A stretch of DNA of 64,000 nucleotides from Kamptonema formosum PCC 10802 (GTDB taxonomy: Bacteria; Cyanobacteriota; Cyanobacteriia; Cyanobacteriales; Oscillatoriaceae). Made by a program: the position numbers and the translations under genes. The first letter of the stretch is position 1. Each line of letters begins with the position of its first letter. Under the pieces are notes generated by a model. That model was not told the origin of the DNA. It worked only from the letters and a program-made list of their open reading frames with translations, and ran no database searches. This document shows, in pieces, positions 25,801-33,781 of this stretch. The stretch lies in NCBI RefSeq assembly GCF_000332335.1, contig NZ_KB235948.1:747379-811378 (forward strand). Reading direction: 5' to 3'.

Positions 25801-28238
25801 GGGCAATGCTGGAGCGAATCCGCTCCTCTCTCAACCTGCGAGAAGTTTTGCAAACCGCTGTGGGTGAAGTGCGGCAGTTTTTGGCAGCAGACCGCACGGT
25901 TATTTATCATTTTAACCCAGACTGGAATGGGGTTGTGCTTGTCGAGTCACTTGGCGAGGGGTGGGCCTCCGCTGTGGGGATGGAGATTCAAAACAGTTGC
26001 TTTCTAGAAAACTGCATCCCCCACTACCAGCACGGTCGCATTCGCACTATCGAGAATATTTACGAAGCCGGTTTGAGTGAGTGCCACCTGAATTTTCTCC
26101 GCCAGCTACAAGTAAAAGCGAGCGCCATTGTTCCCATTTCCCACAGCGACAGGGTGTGGGGGCTGCTGATCGCTCACCAGTGCGGGAGTTTTCGCCAGTG
26201 GCAGGCTTTTGAGGTTGAGTCGCTGCGGCAGCTTTGCCTGCAGCTGGCGATTGCCATCGGGCAATGCACTCTCTTCGAGCAAGCCAAAGCTGAAATCTTA
26301 GAGCGCAAACGGGTGGAAACCGCCCTCAGAGAGAGCGAAGAGCGCTTCCAGCTGGCAGTTTCAGGCACCAAGGATGGGATTTGGGATTGGGATTTGAGAA
26401 CCGCTCGGGTTTATTACTCTCCCGTTTGGATGGAAATTCTCGGCTACCGGGAAGGGGAACTGCAGCAGGAATTCAACACTTGGGCGGAAAACGTGCATCC
26501 AGATGATTTCCCGGGCGCTCTAGCGGCTGTCTCCGGCCACATCGAAGGCAGCATCCCGGTTTATCAGCACACCCACCGCATGCGGCACAAAGATGGCCGG
26601 TGGGTGTGGGTGGAGGCGAGAGGGAAATGCGTGCGCAACAGGGCCGGCAAACCTTACCGAATCACCGGCACCCTCACGGATATCAGCGCCCGCAAACAAG
26701 AGGAGGAGGCTCTGCAAAAGGCAAAAGAAGCCGCCGATGCCGCCAACCGCGCCAAGAGCGAATTCCTGGCTAATATGAGCCACGAGTTGCGCACGCCACT
26801 CAACGCTATCCTGGGATTTACACAAGTGATGAGCGGGGACTCCTCCCTGAAAGCGGAACACCAGAAAAACCTGGCAATTATCAATCGCGCCGGCTCTCAC
26901 CTGCTGGAACTGATCAACGACATTTTGGAAATGTCCAAAATCGAGGCCGGCAGGACGGCGCTCAAGGAAAGCAGTTTTGACCTGATTAGCCTGCTCGACA
27001 CCCTGCGAGAAATCCTGAAATTGAAAGCCCAAGACAAAGGGTTAGCGCTGATTTTTGAGATCGGCGCAAGCGTCCCCCAATTCGTGCGTGCGGACGAGGG
27101 CCGGCTGCGCCAGGTTTTGCTGAATATCTTGGGCAACGCTATTAAGTTTACTCCTGCCGGCAGGGTGACGCTGCGGGTGAGAGCGGGGCATGGGGAACCG
27201 GGAAGCGAGCCAAATTGTCCATCCCCCATCTCTCAATCCGAAGTCCCAAATCCCCAATCCGAAGTCCCAAATCCCCAATCCAAAATCCAAAATCCAAAAT
27301 CCAAAATCACCTTTGAAATAGAAGACACCGGCCCGGGGATTGCTCCAGAGGAATTCGACAAGCTGTTTGAATCGTTCGGACAGACAGAAACGGGCCGAAA
27401 ATCCCAGCAAGGAACCGGTTTGGGTTTGCCGATCAGCCAAAAATTTGTGCGGCTGATGGGGGGAGAGATTCGCGTCAGCAGTGCGCTCGGTGAGGGAAGC
27501 ACTTTTACCTTTGACGTCACAGTCCGGCTCGCCGAGGCGAGTGAAGTGAAAGCGACTGCGCCGCAGCGCAAAATTGTCTGCGTAGCGCCCGACGGGCCCA
27601 AGTATCGCATTTTGGTGGCTGACGACCGCCTGGAGAGCCGGTTGCTCCTGGTTCAAATTCTCACCTCCACCGGCTTTGAGGTGCGAGAAGCGCAGGACGG
27701 TCAAGAAGCGGTTGCGGTGTGGCGGAGTTGGGAGCCGCACTTGATTGTCATGGACATGCGGATGCCGGTGATGGACGGCTACGAGGCGACCAAACAGATT
27801 AAATCTTGCCTGAAAGGTCAGGCAACGGCGATTATTGCCCTTACCGCTAGCGCCTTCGAGGAAGACCGCTCGATCGTCCTGTCTGCCGGTTGCGATGACT
27901 TTATTCGCAAACCTTTCCAAAAAGAGGAGCTTTTGGAAAAAATCGGCCAGCATCTGGGGGCAGTGTATATCCGCGAGCAGGAGATCAGCCAGGAGCTTCC
28001 AGCCAAAAACCGAACGATTTCGCCCCCTGGCGACTTGAGCTGGCACCTGCAGCAAATGCCGCCCGACTGGGTGGCGCAGGTGTGCGGCGCAGCCGCTCAA
28101 GGCAGCGACGACCGGATTTTGGAGTTGCTGGAGCTGGTTCCTGCCGAAAATCAGCCGCTATCGGCAGCTTTAGCTGATTTAGCTTATAACTTCCAATTTG
28201 ATAAAATTATCAAACTGACGCAAAAGCAGCGAGAGTGA
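22896..28238 (+). CDS. Multi-sensor hybrid histidine kinase (REC-PAS-GAF-PAS x4-GAF-PAS-HisKA-HATPase-REC)
   Basis: The 1780-residue cytoplasmic kinase has no membrane segment. The N-terminal receiver (12-128) has phospho-acceptor D61 in LILLDILMP. PAS (~157-270), GAF (~280-440), four PAS (~455-950), GAF (~970-1130) and PAS (~1145-1270) domains follow. HisKA has H1296 in NMSHELRTPL. The HATPase has NAIKFTPAG, DTGPGIAP and GTGLGLPIS. A C-terminal receiver has D1620 in VMDMRMP, followed by a ~65-residue tail. Residues ~1444-1471 inside the ATPase domain are a translated heptamer repeat (NPQSEVPNPQSKIQNPKSK). The second GAF resembles bilin or redox-type GAFs but lacks an obvious bilin cysteine motif. 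The signal is unknown. The kinase with two receivers at 28337 follows on the same strand. Confidence 0.9.
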   Translation: MSDSQGSPSKGTILVVDDTALNLTLLSNLLSKAGYKVRLAPNGGLALMSVRMEQPDLILLDILMPEISGYEVCSQLKASQSTRDIPVIFLSSLQEGFDKARAFEVGGADYITKPFQVQEILARIANQLKVSRLHKQLLEQNARLSQESRDRQNAQAMLASAFRACPDPLGIATFPEGRVLEVNDSFCRFFGCSRSEALAKSDLFVNICLSVADRARFVRTLKKERAIHNWEVGVCGAGGEIKTVLLSAELIALEGQECVLGAVTDITERKQAENQLRLLLDTARATSQCPDTDSALAVILQLICAAMGWDFAEAWLPSNGGTELKCSWGWYGRDPSLEEFRRFSEPFGFAAGAGLPGRIWQSQQPEWIEDISEVNEPLFLRGEIAGKVGLKAGFGVPILDGKRVLAVLAFFKRSKSPPDRRILDLVSAVAAQLGSLLGRKQAETALRTSEERLFLALEGSELGMWDWNIVTGETYFDRQWKKMLGYEVEEIENSYQSWARLLHPEDEPAVKEALSAYLEGKLAVYEVEFRMRSKSGEWKWILERGKVFERDAAGAPVRMTGTHRDITARKKAEQALSESEVRFRNSFDCAAIGMALVGLDGRWLKVNQALCEIVGYSEEELLATTFQAITPPDDLDADLNCMRQVLSGKMRYYHMEKRYLHKQGRVVWIFLSCSLVRDEGGNPLYFIAQIQDISARKQAELELRRVTERLRYLLTSSPAAIYSCQLSEDFAMTFVSQNIKTMFGYEPREFIEDPGFWQNRIHPEDAGRVLAGLANLCERGDHSEEYRFLHADGMYRWIYDQVRAIRDTSGHPAECVGYWADITELKAAEEALRESQRRYRTLAEASPVCIFNTDASGNCLYVNQSWSEITGLSLEHAVSEGWASNVHPEDRERVFTEWYKAASAKVPFKSEYRFQHPDGKISWVIGQAVADIGEDGEVKGYVGTITDISERKLAEVALQQKLKSERLVGAMLERIRSSLNLREVLQTAVGEVRQFLAADRTVIYHFNPDWNGVVLVESLGEGWASAVGMEIQNSCFLENCIPHYQHGRIRTIENIYEAGLSECHLNFLRQLQVKASAIVPISHSDRVWGLLIAHQCGSFRQWQAFEVESLRQLCLQLAIAIGQCTLFEQAKAEILERKRVETALRESEERFQLAVSGTKDGIWDWDLRTARVYYSPVWMEILGYREGELQQEFNTWAENVHPDDFPGALAAVSGHIEGSIPVYQHTHRMRHKDGRWVWVEARGKCVRNRAGKPYRITGTLTDISARKQEEEALQKAKEAADAANRAKSEFLANMSHELRTPLNAILGFTQVMSGDSSLKAEHQKNLAIINRAGSHLLELINDILEMSKIEAGRTALKESSFDLISLLDTLREILKLKAQDKGLALIFEIGASVPQFVRADEGRLRQVLLNILGNAIKFTPAGRVTLRVRAGHGEPGSEPNCPSPISQSEVPNPQSEVPNPQSKIQNPKSKITFEIEDTGPGIAPEEFDKLFESFGQTETGRKSQQGTGLGLPISQKFVRLMGGEIRVSSALGEGSTFTFDVTVRLAEASEVKATAPQRKIVCVAPDGPKYRILVADDRLESRLLLVQILTSTGFEVREAQDGQEAVAVWRSWEPHLIVMDMRMPVMDGYEATKQIKSCLKGQATAIIALTASAFEEDRSIVLSAGCDDFIRKPFQKEELLEKIGQHLGAVYIREQEISQELPAKNRTISPPGDLSWHLQQMPPDWVAQVCGAAAQGSDDRILELLELVPAENQPLSAALADLAYNFQFDKIIKLTQKQRE
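27225..27306 (+). repeat. Heptamer-type repeat (CCAAAAT/CCCAAAT) inside the kinase gene
   Basis: CCAAATCCCCAATCC, then repeated AATCCAAAATCCAAAATCC, lies in frame within the ATPase-domain code. The same heptamer forms the array upstream of hypC at 29816-29864 in the opposite orientation. It adds about 28 residues between a strand and the G1 box of the ATPase. Confidence 0.8.
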
Positions 28239-28244
28239 GCCCAG

Positions 28245-28272
28245 TAGAGACGCCACATGTCGCGTCTCTACA
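28245..28272. terminator. Hairpin after the hybrid kinase gene
   Basis: GTAGAGACG and CGTCTCTAC form a 9-bp stem just after the stop codon of the large kinase. This is a common cyanobacterial hairpin repeat. The lack of a strong T-tract makes a terminator role uncertain. Confidence 0.4.
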
Positions 28273-28336
28273 CACTAAAAGCGTTGCGCAGTTATTTCTA
28301 GTTTGATAAACTTAGCCAAATGACCGAAGAGGGAAA

Positions 28337-29476
28337 ATGCATAGAGCGGGGGTTAACTTTTCAGAAAAACAGATTCTTATCGTTGACGATGCGCCGGATA
28401 ATCTGCGCGTCCTGTCGTCTATGCTGACAAAGCAGGGGTACACTGTTCGCAAAGCCTTGCACGGAAAGATGGCTCTGACTGCGTGCGGGATATCCTTACC
28501 GGATCTGATTTTACTCGATATCAAAATGCCGGATATGAATGGCTATGAAGTCTGCCAGCACCTGAAAGCTTCTGAACACACTCGCGACGTGCCGGTTATT
28601 TTCTTGAGCGCTCTGGATGGGGCGCTGGACAAAGTGAAGGCGTTCAGTGCCGGTGGCGCGGACTACATTACCAAACCCTTTCAGGTTGAGGAAGTTCTAG
28701 CCCGGATCGAGAATCAGCTGACTGTAGGCCACCTCCAGCGCCAGCTGGCTGAGAAAAATGCGCGCCTGGAGCAGTTCAATCAAGAGCTGACGCGCTCCAA
28801 CGCCGAATTAGAGAAATTCGCTTATATCGCTTCCCACGATTTGCAATCCCCCCTACAGGTTATTGTCGCCTGTGCCGATCTCTTATCCAGGAAATATGAG
28901 GACACGTTAGATGCAGACGCCGAACATGCCTTTCAGGAGATTCTTAATTCCTGCTTGAGGATGAAAAATCTAATTCACGAGTTGCTAACCTATTCCAGGG
29001 TGGGAAAGAACTCTCTAAAATTTGAACCGGCTGACTGCACAGCCGTGCTAGAAGAGGCGCTGGCTAATTTGCACGCCGACATTTCCTCCAGTGGCGCTTG
29101 CATTACCCACTCCCAGCTGCCAAAAGTAATGGGCAGTCGCACCCAACTGATGCAGCTCTTCCAAAACCTGATTAGCAATTCCATTAAGTTTCGCCGCCCC
29201 TCTGTTCCCCCTAAAATAGAAATTTCCGCACAAGCGCAGAAAAGCGGCGAATGGCTAATAGCCGTCCGCGACAATGGGATTGGCATAGCTCCCGAGAACT
29301 TCCACCGCCTTTTTGAGGCATTCCAGCGGCTGCACTCCTACAGCCAGTATCCCGGTTCTGGCTTGGGCATGGCCATCTGCAAGAAAATTGTCGATTGCCA
29401 CGGAGGTCGGATCTGGGTGGAATCCCAGCAGGACGTGGGAACAACGATTTGCTTTACCATTCCTCCTGTGATATAA
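28337..29476 (+). CDS. Response-regulator-fused histidine kinase (REC-HisKA-HATPase)
   Basis: The product has 379 residues. The N-terminal receiver (~12-130) has its acceptor Asp in LILLDIKMPDMNGYEV. It is closely similar to the first receiver of the preceding kinase (both read SGGADYITKPFQV or nearly so), which suggests duplication. A short helix (NQELTRSNAELEKFAYIASH) leads to HisKA with His in ASHDLQSPLQ and a HATPase with SNSIKFRRP, DNGIGIAPEN and GSGLGMAICKKIV. This layout is like phytochrome-type kinases without the sensor. It probably acts with the 1780-residue kinase, directly downstream. The ATG at 28337 has GAGGGAAA before it; an earlier ATG at 28320 is out of frame. Confidence 0.9.
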   Translation: MHRAGVNFSEKQILIVDDAPDNLRVLSSMLTKQGYTVRKALHGKMALTACGISLPDLILLDIKMPDMNGYEVCQHLKASEHTRDVPVIFLSALDGALDKVKAFSAGGADYITKPFQVEEVLARIENQLTVGHLQRQLAEKNARLEQFNQELTRSNAELEKFAYIASHDLQSPLQVIVACADLLSRKYEDTLDADAEHAFQEILNSCLRMKNLIHELLTYSRVGKNSLKFEPADCTAVLEEALANLHADISSSGACITHSQLPKVMGSRTQLMQLFQNLISNSIKFRRPSVPPKIEISAQAQKSGEWLIAVRDNGIGIAPENFHRLFEAFQRLHSYSQYPGSGLGMAICKKIVDCHGGRIWVESQQDVGTTICFTIPPVI

Positions 29477-29563
29477 TTTCTAGGGCAATTCTAGGAATTT
29501 CGGAAAACTACTTTCCCCTAGACTGAGTTGGCGTTTCCCATCAATCGGGTGTGGCTATAAACC

Positions 29564-29812
29564 TTATGAAACGCACATTTCTTGCAGATATTGTAAGGTC
29601 TGTTCGGCTTCTTTCTCATCAACGACGCTGAGGGCAAAGCCGACGTGAACAATAACGTAGTTGCCGACTTGGGCTTCGGGAACGTAGGCGAGACTCACTT
29701 CTTTGACGACGCCGCCAAAGCTGACGCTGCCGGTGCGTGTCAGGGAGGATTCACCACTGGCGTCACTGTTTTCATTAATCCGGACAATTTTACCAGGAAC
29801 TGCTAGGCACAT
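29564..29812 (-). CDS. hypC: Hydrogenase maturation chaperone HypC
   Basis: The 82-residue protein starts MCLAVPGKIVRI, the diagnostic HypC N-terminus whose Cys2 contacts HypD and the hydrogenase large-subunit precursor. It carries the Fe(CN)2CO unit assembled with HypD to apo-HoxH. The start is the ATG at 29812; a longer in-frame reading simply translates a heptamer repeat. The last genes of the minus-strand supercluster are hypF then hypC, with a ~270-bp gap. The region upstream of the ATG is a CCAAAAT array with no Shine-Dalgarno sequence, so translation initiation may be inefficient or leaderless-like. Confidence 0.93.
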   Translation of the reverse strand: MCLAVPGKIVRINENSDASGESSLTRTGSVSFGGVVKEVSLAYVPEAQVGNYVIVHVGFALSVVDEKEAEQTLQYLQEMCVS

Positions 29813-29815
29813 GAG

Positions 29816-29864
29816 ATTTTGGATTTTGGATTTTGGATTTTGGATTTTGGATTTTGGATTTTGG
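29816..29864. repeat. Seven tandem ATTTTGG heptamers at the hypC start
   Basis: ATTTTGG occurs seven times in a row (CCAAAAT on the coding strand of hypC) and ends about three bases before the hypC ATG. It has replaced whatever ribosome-binding site existed. The same heptamer lies in the kinase gene at 27.2 kb and, degraded, at 61.9 kb. Confidence 0.9.
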
Positions 29865-30086
29865 ATTGGGCCTTGGGCCTTGGACATGGGATTAATGATC
29901 AGCGGTTCTCCTAACCTTAACCCCTAACCTTTAACCCCTGAATGGATTTTGGACTGTCGCTATTTCTAGTGTAGCACAGGTGCCATCGATGGCGGCTTAA
30001 GAAAATGTTGATTTTGGTGAAGCTGGCCGGAACTGCCGGCACCCCAGCAACTGCTATAATGCAACCCAATTATCCCTCAATAAAAA

Positions 30087-32555
30087 TCACCATCCCCCCC
30101 TAGCTGCGACAATTTGTCCGAGGGCAATGCCGCCATCATTCGGGGGAATTCTCTGGTGCCAGTAGGGGCGAAAGCCTTCCGAACTGAGGCGCAGCACCGC
30201 ACGCTCGGTTAAATATTGGTTCTGAAAGCAGCCGCCGGTGAGCGCAACCCGATTTTCCCCAACACGCTTGGCAATAGCCACAATTGCTTCCACTAGGGTA
30301 TTGTGAAATTTCGCCGATATTTTCCCCACCGGCACCTCTGCCGCCACATCCTCCAGTACGCCGAGCAGCATCGGTTTCCAGTTTACCACAATTGGATTGG
30401 CGATTGGGGGGGCCGGGATTGGGGGATTTGGGGATTGGGAAATGCTCTCTCGGGAACTTTTTACTAATTCAATGGGGTAGTTTTCATCAGTTTTAATGCC
30501 ATGAAGGGCGAATTCTAACTCCATTGCAGCTTGACCTTCAAATGTGCAAATCTTGCGCAAACCGGCAATCCGCGCCACGCCATCAAAGAGCCGCCCCGCA
30601 CTGGAAGTCACGGGCGCATTGATCTGGCGCTTAAACACAGTTTGCAGCAGCTTCAGTTCTGCCGGGAAAAAGTCGTGCAACAGAGCTGAGATTTGAGAAT
30701 TTGGCAGTGGCGGCTCGCCAAATAGCTCGTCGCCAAACAGTTCGTAGAGCAACCCCAAAGCGACTCGCCGGGGCTCTTTTACAGCTCTGTCCCCACCGGC
30801 AAGCCGAAATGTGCTCAAATGCGCTATTCTTTGCCAAGAGTCAGGGCGAACGAGCAGGAATTCCCCGCCCCAAATTGTCCCATCCAGCCCGTAGCCGGTG
30901 CCATCCCACGCCACAGCCAGCACCGGTTCTCCCAACAGCTGGTTTTCCGCCATGCAGGCGAGAGCGTGAGCGAAATGGTGCTGCACCGGCACAACGGGCA
31001 AACCCAAATTCTGGGCAAATTGCGCAGAGCGATAATCGGGGTGAGCGTCGCACGCCACCGCCTCAGGTTCAAACTCATACAGCTGCTTAAAACTTTCAAT
31101 CGCTCGCTCAAACGCCTCAAACGCTTGCGGGGTTTCCAAATCTCCGATATGCTGGCTGACAAAAACTTGAGAGCCGGTGGCAATAGCGATCGTATTCTTC
31201 AAATGCGCCCCGACAGCAAGAATTTTCGACGGGCATTCCCGCCCTTTTTTTAAGGAAGGCTCAGGTGCCGGCTCAATTTTCGACTGGGGGGCTATTTGCA
31301 CCGGCAGGGGTGCGTACCCCCTAGCGCGGCGCACCACCATTTCTCGCCCCGCCACAACCCGCACCACGGAATCATCCACAGGGCGAACAATCGGGCGGTT
31401 GTGCACCAAAAATAGCTCAGCAATACCCGCCAACCGAACAATCGCCTCCCGCTGATCAATACAGATAGGCTCATCCGAAACATTCCCCGACGTGCACACC
31501 ACCGGCACCCCCAACTCTGCCAGCAACAAATGGTGCAGCGGCGCGTAACCCAACATCACCCCCAAATACGGATTCCCCGGCGCAACCTCCGGCGCAACTC
31601 CCGTATTTTCTTGGCGCTCTTGGCTCAGGATCGGTTCACAATCCCCCCTCCTCCTCAACAGCACAATTGGAGCTTCCGGCGAGCGCAGCAATCTCTCCTG
31701 TGCCGGTGAAACCTCGCAGTGCGCTCTCACCCACTCTACAGAAGGCGACATCAGCGCAAATGGCTTCTCCTCCCGGCGCTTGCACCGGCGCAACTTTCTC
31801 ACTGCTTCCCCACTGCTGGCGAGCACCATCAAATGAAAGCCTCCCAGCCCTTTTACCGCCACAATTTTTCCTTGACAAATTGCCTCAACTGTGCTAAGTA
31901 AAGCGCGATTGCCGGTGGCGAGCACCGTGCCGGTGCTATCCCACAATTCCAGATGGGGTCCGCAGGTGGGGCAGGCATTAGGCTGGGCGTGGAAGCGCCG
32001 GTCGAGGGGATTTTCATATTCCGACCGGCACTGCTCGCACATCTGGAAGCGCTTCATGGTAGTATTGCACCGATCGTAGGGCAGCGCTTCTATAATACTA
32101 TAGCGGGGACCGCAGTTGGTGCAGTTGGTGAAGGGGTAGCGATAGCGGCGGTTGGTGGGGTCAAGGATTTCTCGCAGACAGTCGGAGCAGGTGGAAATAT
32201 CCGGGAGGACGACAGCGGTTTTTTCACCGGCAGCGGAAGGGCGGATTTCAAAGGTGGTGTAGCCTGCCGGTTCGAGCCAGGAATATTCCAGACTGCCGAT
32301 AGAGGAGCGGGGGGGCTTTTCTGGTTCGAGCCGGTGCAGGAAAGTTTGCAATTGCTGCGCAGTGCCTTCCACTTCAATAAACACGCCCTGAGCGGAGTTG
32401 TTCACCCAGCCTGTGAGCTGCAACTCTGCGGCGAGCCGGTAGATAAACGGGCGAAACCCCACCCCTTGAACGGCACCTCGTACAGTCAGGGAGAGGCGAG
32501 ATTTAGGGGATGGGGTGCCGGCGCTTCCCCCCGGGGCTTTTGTGAGTCCTTTCAT
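30087..32555 (-). CDS. hypF: Carbamoyltransferase HypF (cyanide-ligand synthesis)
   Basis: This 822-residue enzyme turns carbamoyl phosphate and ATP into a thiocarbamate on HypE, the source of the CN ligands of the NiFe site. The domains are an N-terminal acylphosphatase (RGAVQGVGFRPFIYRLA), two zinc-finger pairs (CSDCLREI ... CTNCGPRYS, CEQCRSEY ... CPTCGPHLE), a YrdC-like domain (KIVAVKGLGGFHLM) and a Kae1-like domain (VQHHFAHALACMAE, AWDGTGYGLDGTIWGGEF, LTGGCFQNQYL). I chose the ATG at 32555. A TTG 13 codons upstream has AAGGA before it but would overlap the preceding gene. Upstream at 17 bp is the 156-residue protein gene, so the two are probably co-transcribed. Confidence 0.94.
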   Translation of the reverse strand: MKGLTKAPGGSAGTPSPKSRLSLTVRGAVQGVGFRPFIYRLAAELQLTGWVNNSAQGVFIEVEGTAQQLQTFLHRLEPEKPPRSSIGSLEYSWLEPAGYTTFEIRPSAAGEKTAVVLPDISTCSDCLREILDPTNRRYRYPFTNCTNCGPRYSIIEALPYDRCNTTMKRFQMCEQCRSEYENPLDRRFHAQPNACPTCGPHLELWDSTGTVLATGNRALLSTVEAICQGKIVAVKGLGGFHLMVLASSGEAVRKLRRCKRREEKPFALMSPSVEWVRAHCEVSPAQERLLRSPEAPIVLLRRRGDCEPILSQERQENTGVAPEVAPGNPYLGVMLGYAPLHHLLLAELGVPVVCTSGNVSDEPICIDQREAIVRLAGIAELFLVHNRPIVRPVDDSVVRVVAGREMVVRRARGYAPLPVQIAPQSKIEPAPEPSLKKGRECPSKILAVGAHLKNTIAIATGSQVFVSQHIGDLETPQAFEAFERAIESFKQLYEFEPEAVACDAHPDYRSAQFAQNLGLPVVPVQHHFAHALACMAENQLLGEPVLAVAWDGTGYGLDGTIWGGEFLLVRPDSWQRIAHLSTFRLAGGDRAVKEPRRVALGLLYELFGDELFGEPPLPNSQISALLHDFFPAELKLLQTVFKRQINAPVTSSAGRLFDGVARIAGLRKICTFEGQAAMELEFALHGIKTDENYPIELVKSSRESISQSPNPPIPAPPIANPIVVNWKPMLLGVLEDVAAEVPVGKISAKFHNTLVEAIVAIAKRVGENRVALTGGCFQNQYLTERAVLRLSSEGFRPYWHQRIPPNDGGIALGQIVAARGGW

Positions 32556-32572
32556 ATCGTTTTGGTTAGCGT

Positions 32573-33043
32573 TCAGTACCCGCCCAACCAGCAAAATTCC
32601 TTAACAAACAGGTAAGCTTCCTTAGAATTAGCGATTTCTACGTAATGCCAGTCTTTGTGAAATTTTCTTTTCGGCCTCTCTAGCATGTATTGCAATCGGC
32701 CTATAAATTCGACGATACTCTTTCGAGGCCGGTTGATATAGAGCCGTTCCAGATTGTCGGCATTCAGGGCGACTATAACTTTATTTCTGGCTGTTTCTGC
32801 GGTTGGGTAAACGGTGAGAGCGACGCACTCACTAATTCTGCCGTCCCCGTCCCGAAACGGCGATCTGAAGTCCCAGCCATCCTCATAAATCCAGGGATTA
32901 AAATGGTCTTTTAAATCCCAGAGTCTTCTGGCAATTTCTCCCACCCCATTTTCATCAGCCCTTAGGAAGATATTCTGAATTTTAATTTCTTGCTCTTCGT
33001 CCATCAGCAGCTTGCCTTTAATGTCTTGACCGTCCGCCTTCAT
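32573..33043 (-). CDS. Uncharacterised 156-residue protein
   Basis: I do not recognise a family. The sequence is a soluble, charged protein. It has EIARRLWDLKDHFNPWIYED, a segment rich in Arg/Asp (RSPFRDGDGRISECVALTVY) and a basic C-terminal half (RPRKSIVEFIGRLQYMLERP). No signal peptide, membrane helix or metal motif is seen. It lies 17 bp upstream of hypF on the same strand, so it may be co-expressed with hydrogenase maturation. That is position only. Confidence 0.65.
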   Translation of the reverse strand: MKADGQDIKGKLLMDEEQEIKIQNIFLRADENGVGEIARRLWDLKDHFNPWIYEDGWDFRSPFRDGDGRISECVALTVYPTAETARNKVIVALNADNLERLYINRPRKSIVEFIGRLQYMLERPKRKFHKDWHYVEIANSKEAYLFVKEFCWLGGY

Positions 33044-33182
33044 ATTTGCTTATTTCAGGAGTTAATTTTTGTTAATTTTAGACGCGACATCTCGCAGCCT
33101 CTACAAGCTGTTTTCAGCTGCCTTTCCAAACTGGCAAGCGGGACGAGCCGAGGCATTCTGTCTTGCCAACCGGCTCTCGATT

Positions 33183-33599
33183 CTATTTCCGCCACCTGTC
33201 AAATTGATCTTCCGAGCATCCATTTATGTATTGATTGGACACCCATCCTTCAAAGGGTTCGATGCGCTCATCGTTACCGAAACCGTAAACCCGGGCAGCG
33301 ATTTGTACCCAGTTTCCCTGACGGCTCACAGCTCTGACACCATCCCCCCTGTTGAGTTGAGTGACAGTGGCGTACTGGCTGCCGGGACCTTTGCGGATGT
33401 TAACTTTATTGACGTTAATAAAAGAACAGACGGTATTGTTCTGTATCTCCGTAATATGATCGGGGTTGGTGTTCGCTATAGGGCCCACACCCATCGGGCG
33501 GGCCTGAGCGGATAAAACCGGCGTCCCGCAAGCCAGGGAAGTCAAAATAGCGAGTCCTAAAGAAATAGGTAGATATTCTGGTCGGTGCCAGCCGAGCAT
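33183..33599 (-). CDS. Secreted SH3b-domain protein
   Basis: The product has 138 residues. The N-terminal segment YLPISLGLAILTSLACGTPV with LSAQA is a signal peptide. The bacterial SH3 domain (residues ~60-125) shows VNIRKGPGSQYATVTQLNRG, then WVQIA and GWVSNQYI, the usual SH3b pattern. Two cysteines (NTVCSF and NGCSED) could form a disulfide in the periplasm. SH3b domains usually bind peptidoglycan or other surface ligands. It lies between the synthetase gene and the 156-residue gene on the same strand, with no visible link to hydrogenase function. Confidence 0.8.
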   Translation of the reverse strand: MLGWHRPEYLPISLGLAILTSLACGTPVLSAQARPMGVGPIANTNPDHITEIQNNTVCSFINVNKVNIRKGPGSQYATVTQLNRGDGVRAVSRQGNWVQIAARVYGFGNDERIEPFEGWVSNQYINGCSEDQFDRWRK

Positions 33600-33724
33600 A
33601 GGCTTAACCTGTTTTATAGAAATCTGCCATCCTTATAACATTTTAGAGCAAGTGCGGTGAATTGCCGGCAATTAATTTTTCAGGTGGCAGGAGTGGGGTG
33701 GCAGGTGGCAAGCCCTTCTTTTCT

Positions 33725-33750
33725 CCCCCTCCCCGCTAGCGGGGAGGGGG
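33725..33750. repeat. 26-bp perfect palindrome downstream of the acyl-CoA synthetase gene
   Basis: CCCCCTCCCCGC followed by TAGCGGGGAGGGGG is fully self-complementary. This type of hairpin is common between cyanobacterial genes. It lies about 30 bp past the stop codon of the synthetase and could help end transcription or protect the 3' end. Confidence 0.65.
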
Positions 33751-33781
33751 TTGGGGGGTGGGGTTCCCGGCTTGTCAACCG

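Noticed and set aside
27042-28100. A 352-codon minus-strand open frame antisense to the hybrid kinase
   Set aside because: It mirrors the ATPase and receiver code, includes translated repeat sequence, and has no family resemblance. It is an antisense shadow.
28020-28238. A histidine phosphotransfer (Hpt) domain at the end of the large kinase
   Set aside because: The ~65-residue tail is helical, but no Hpt-type conserved histidine motif could be found in it.
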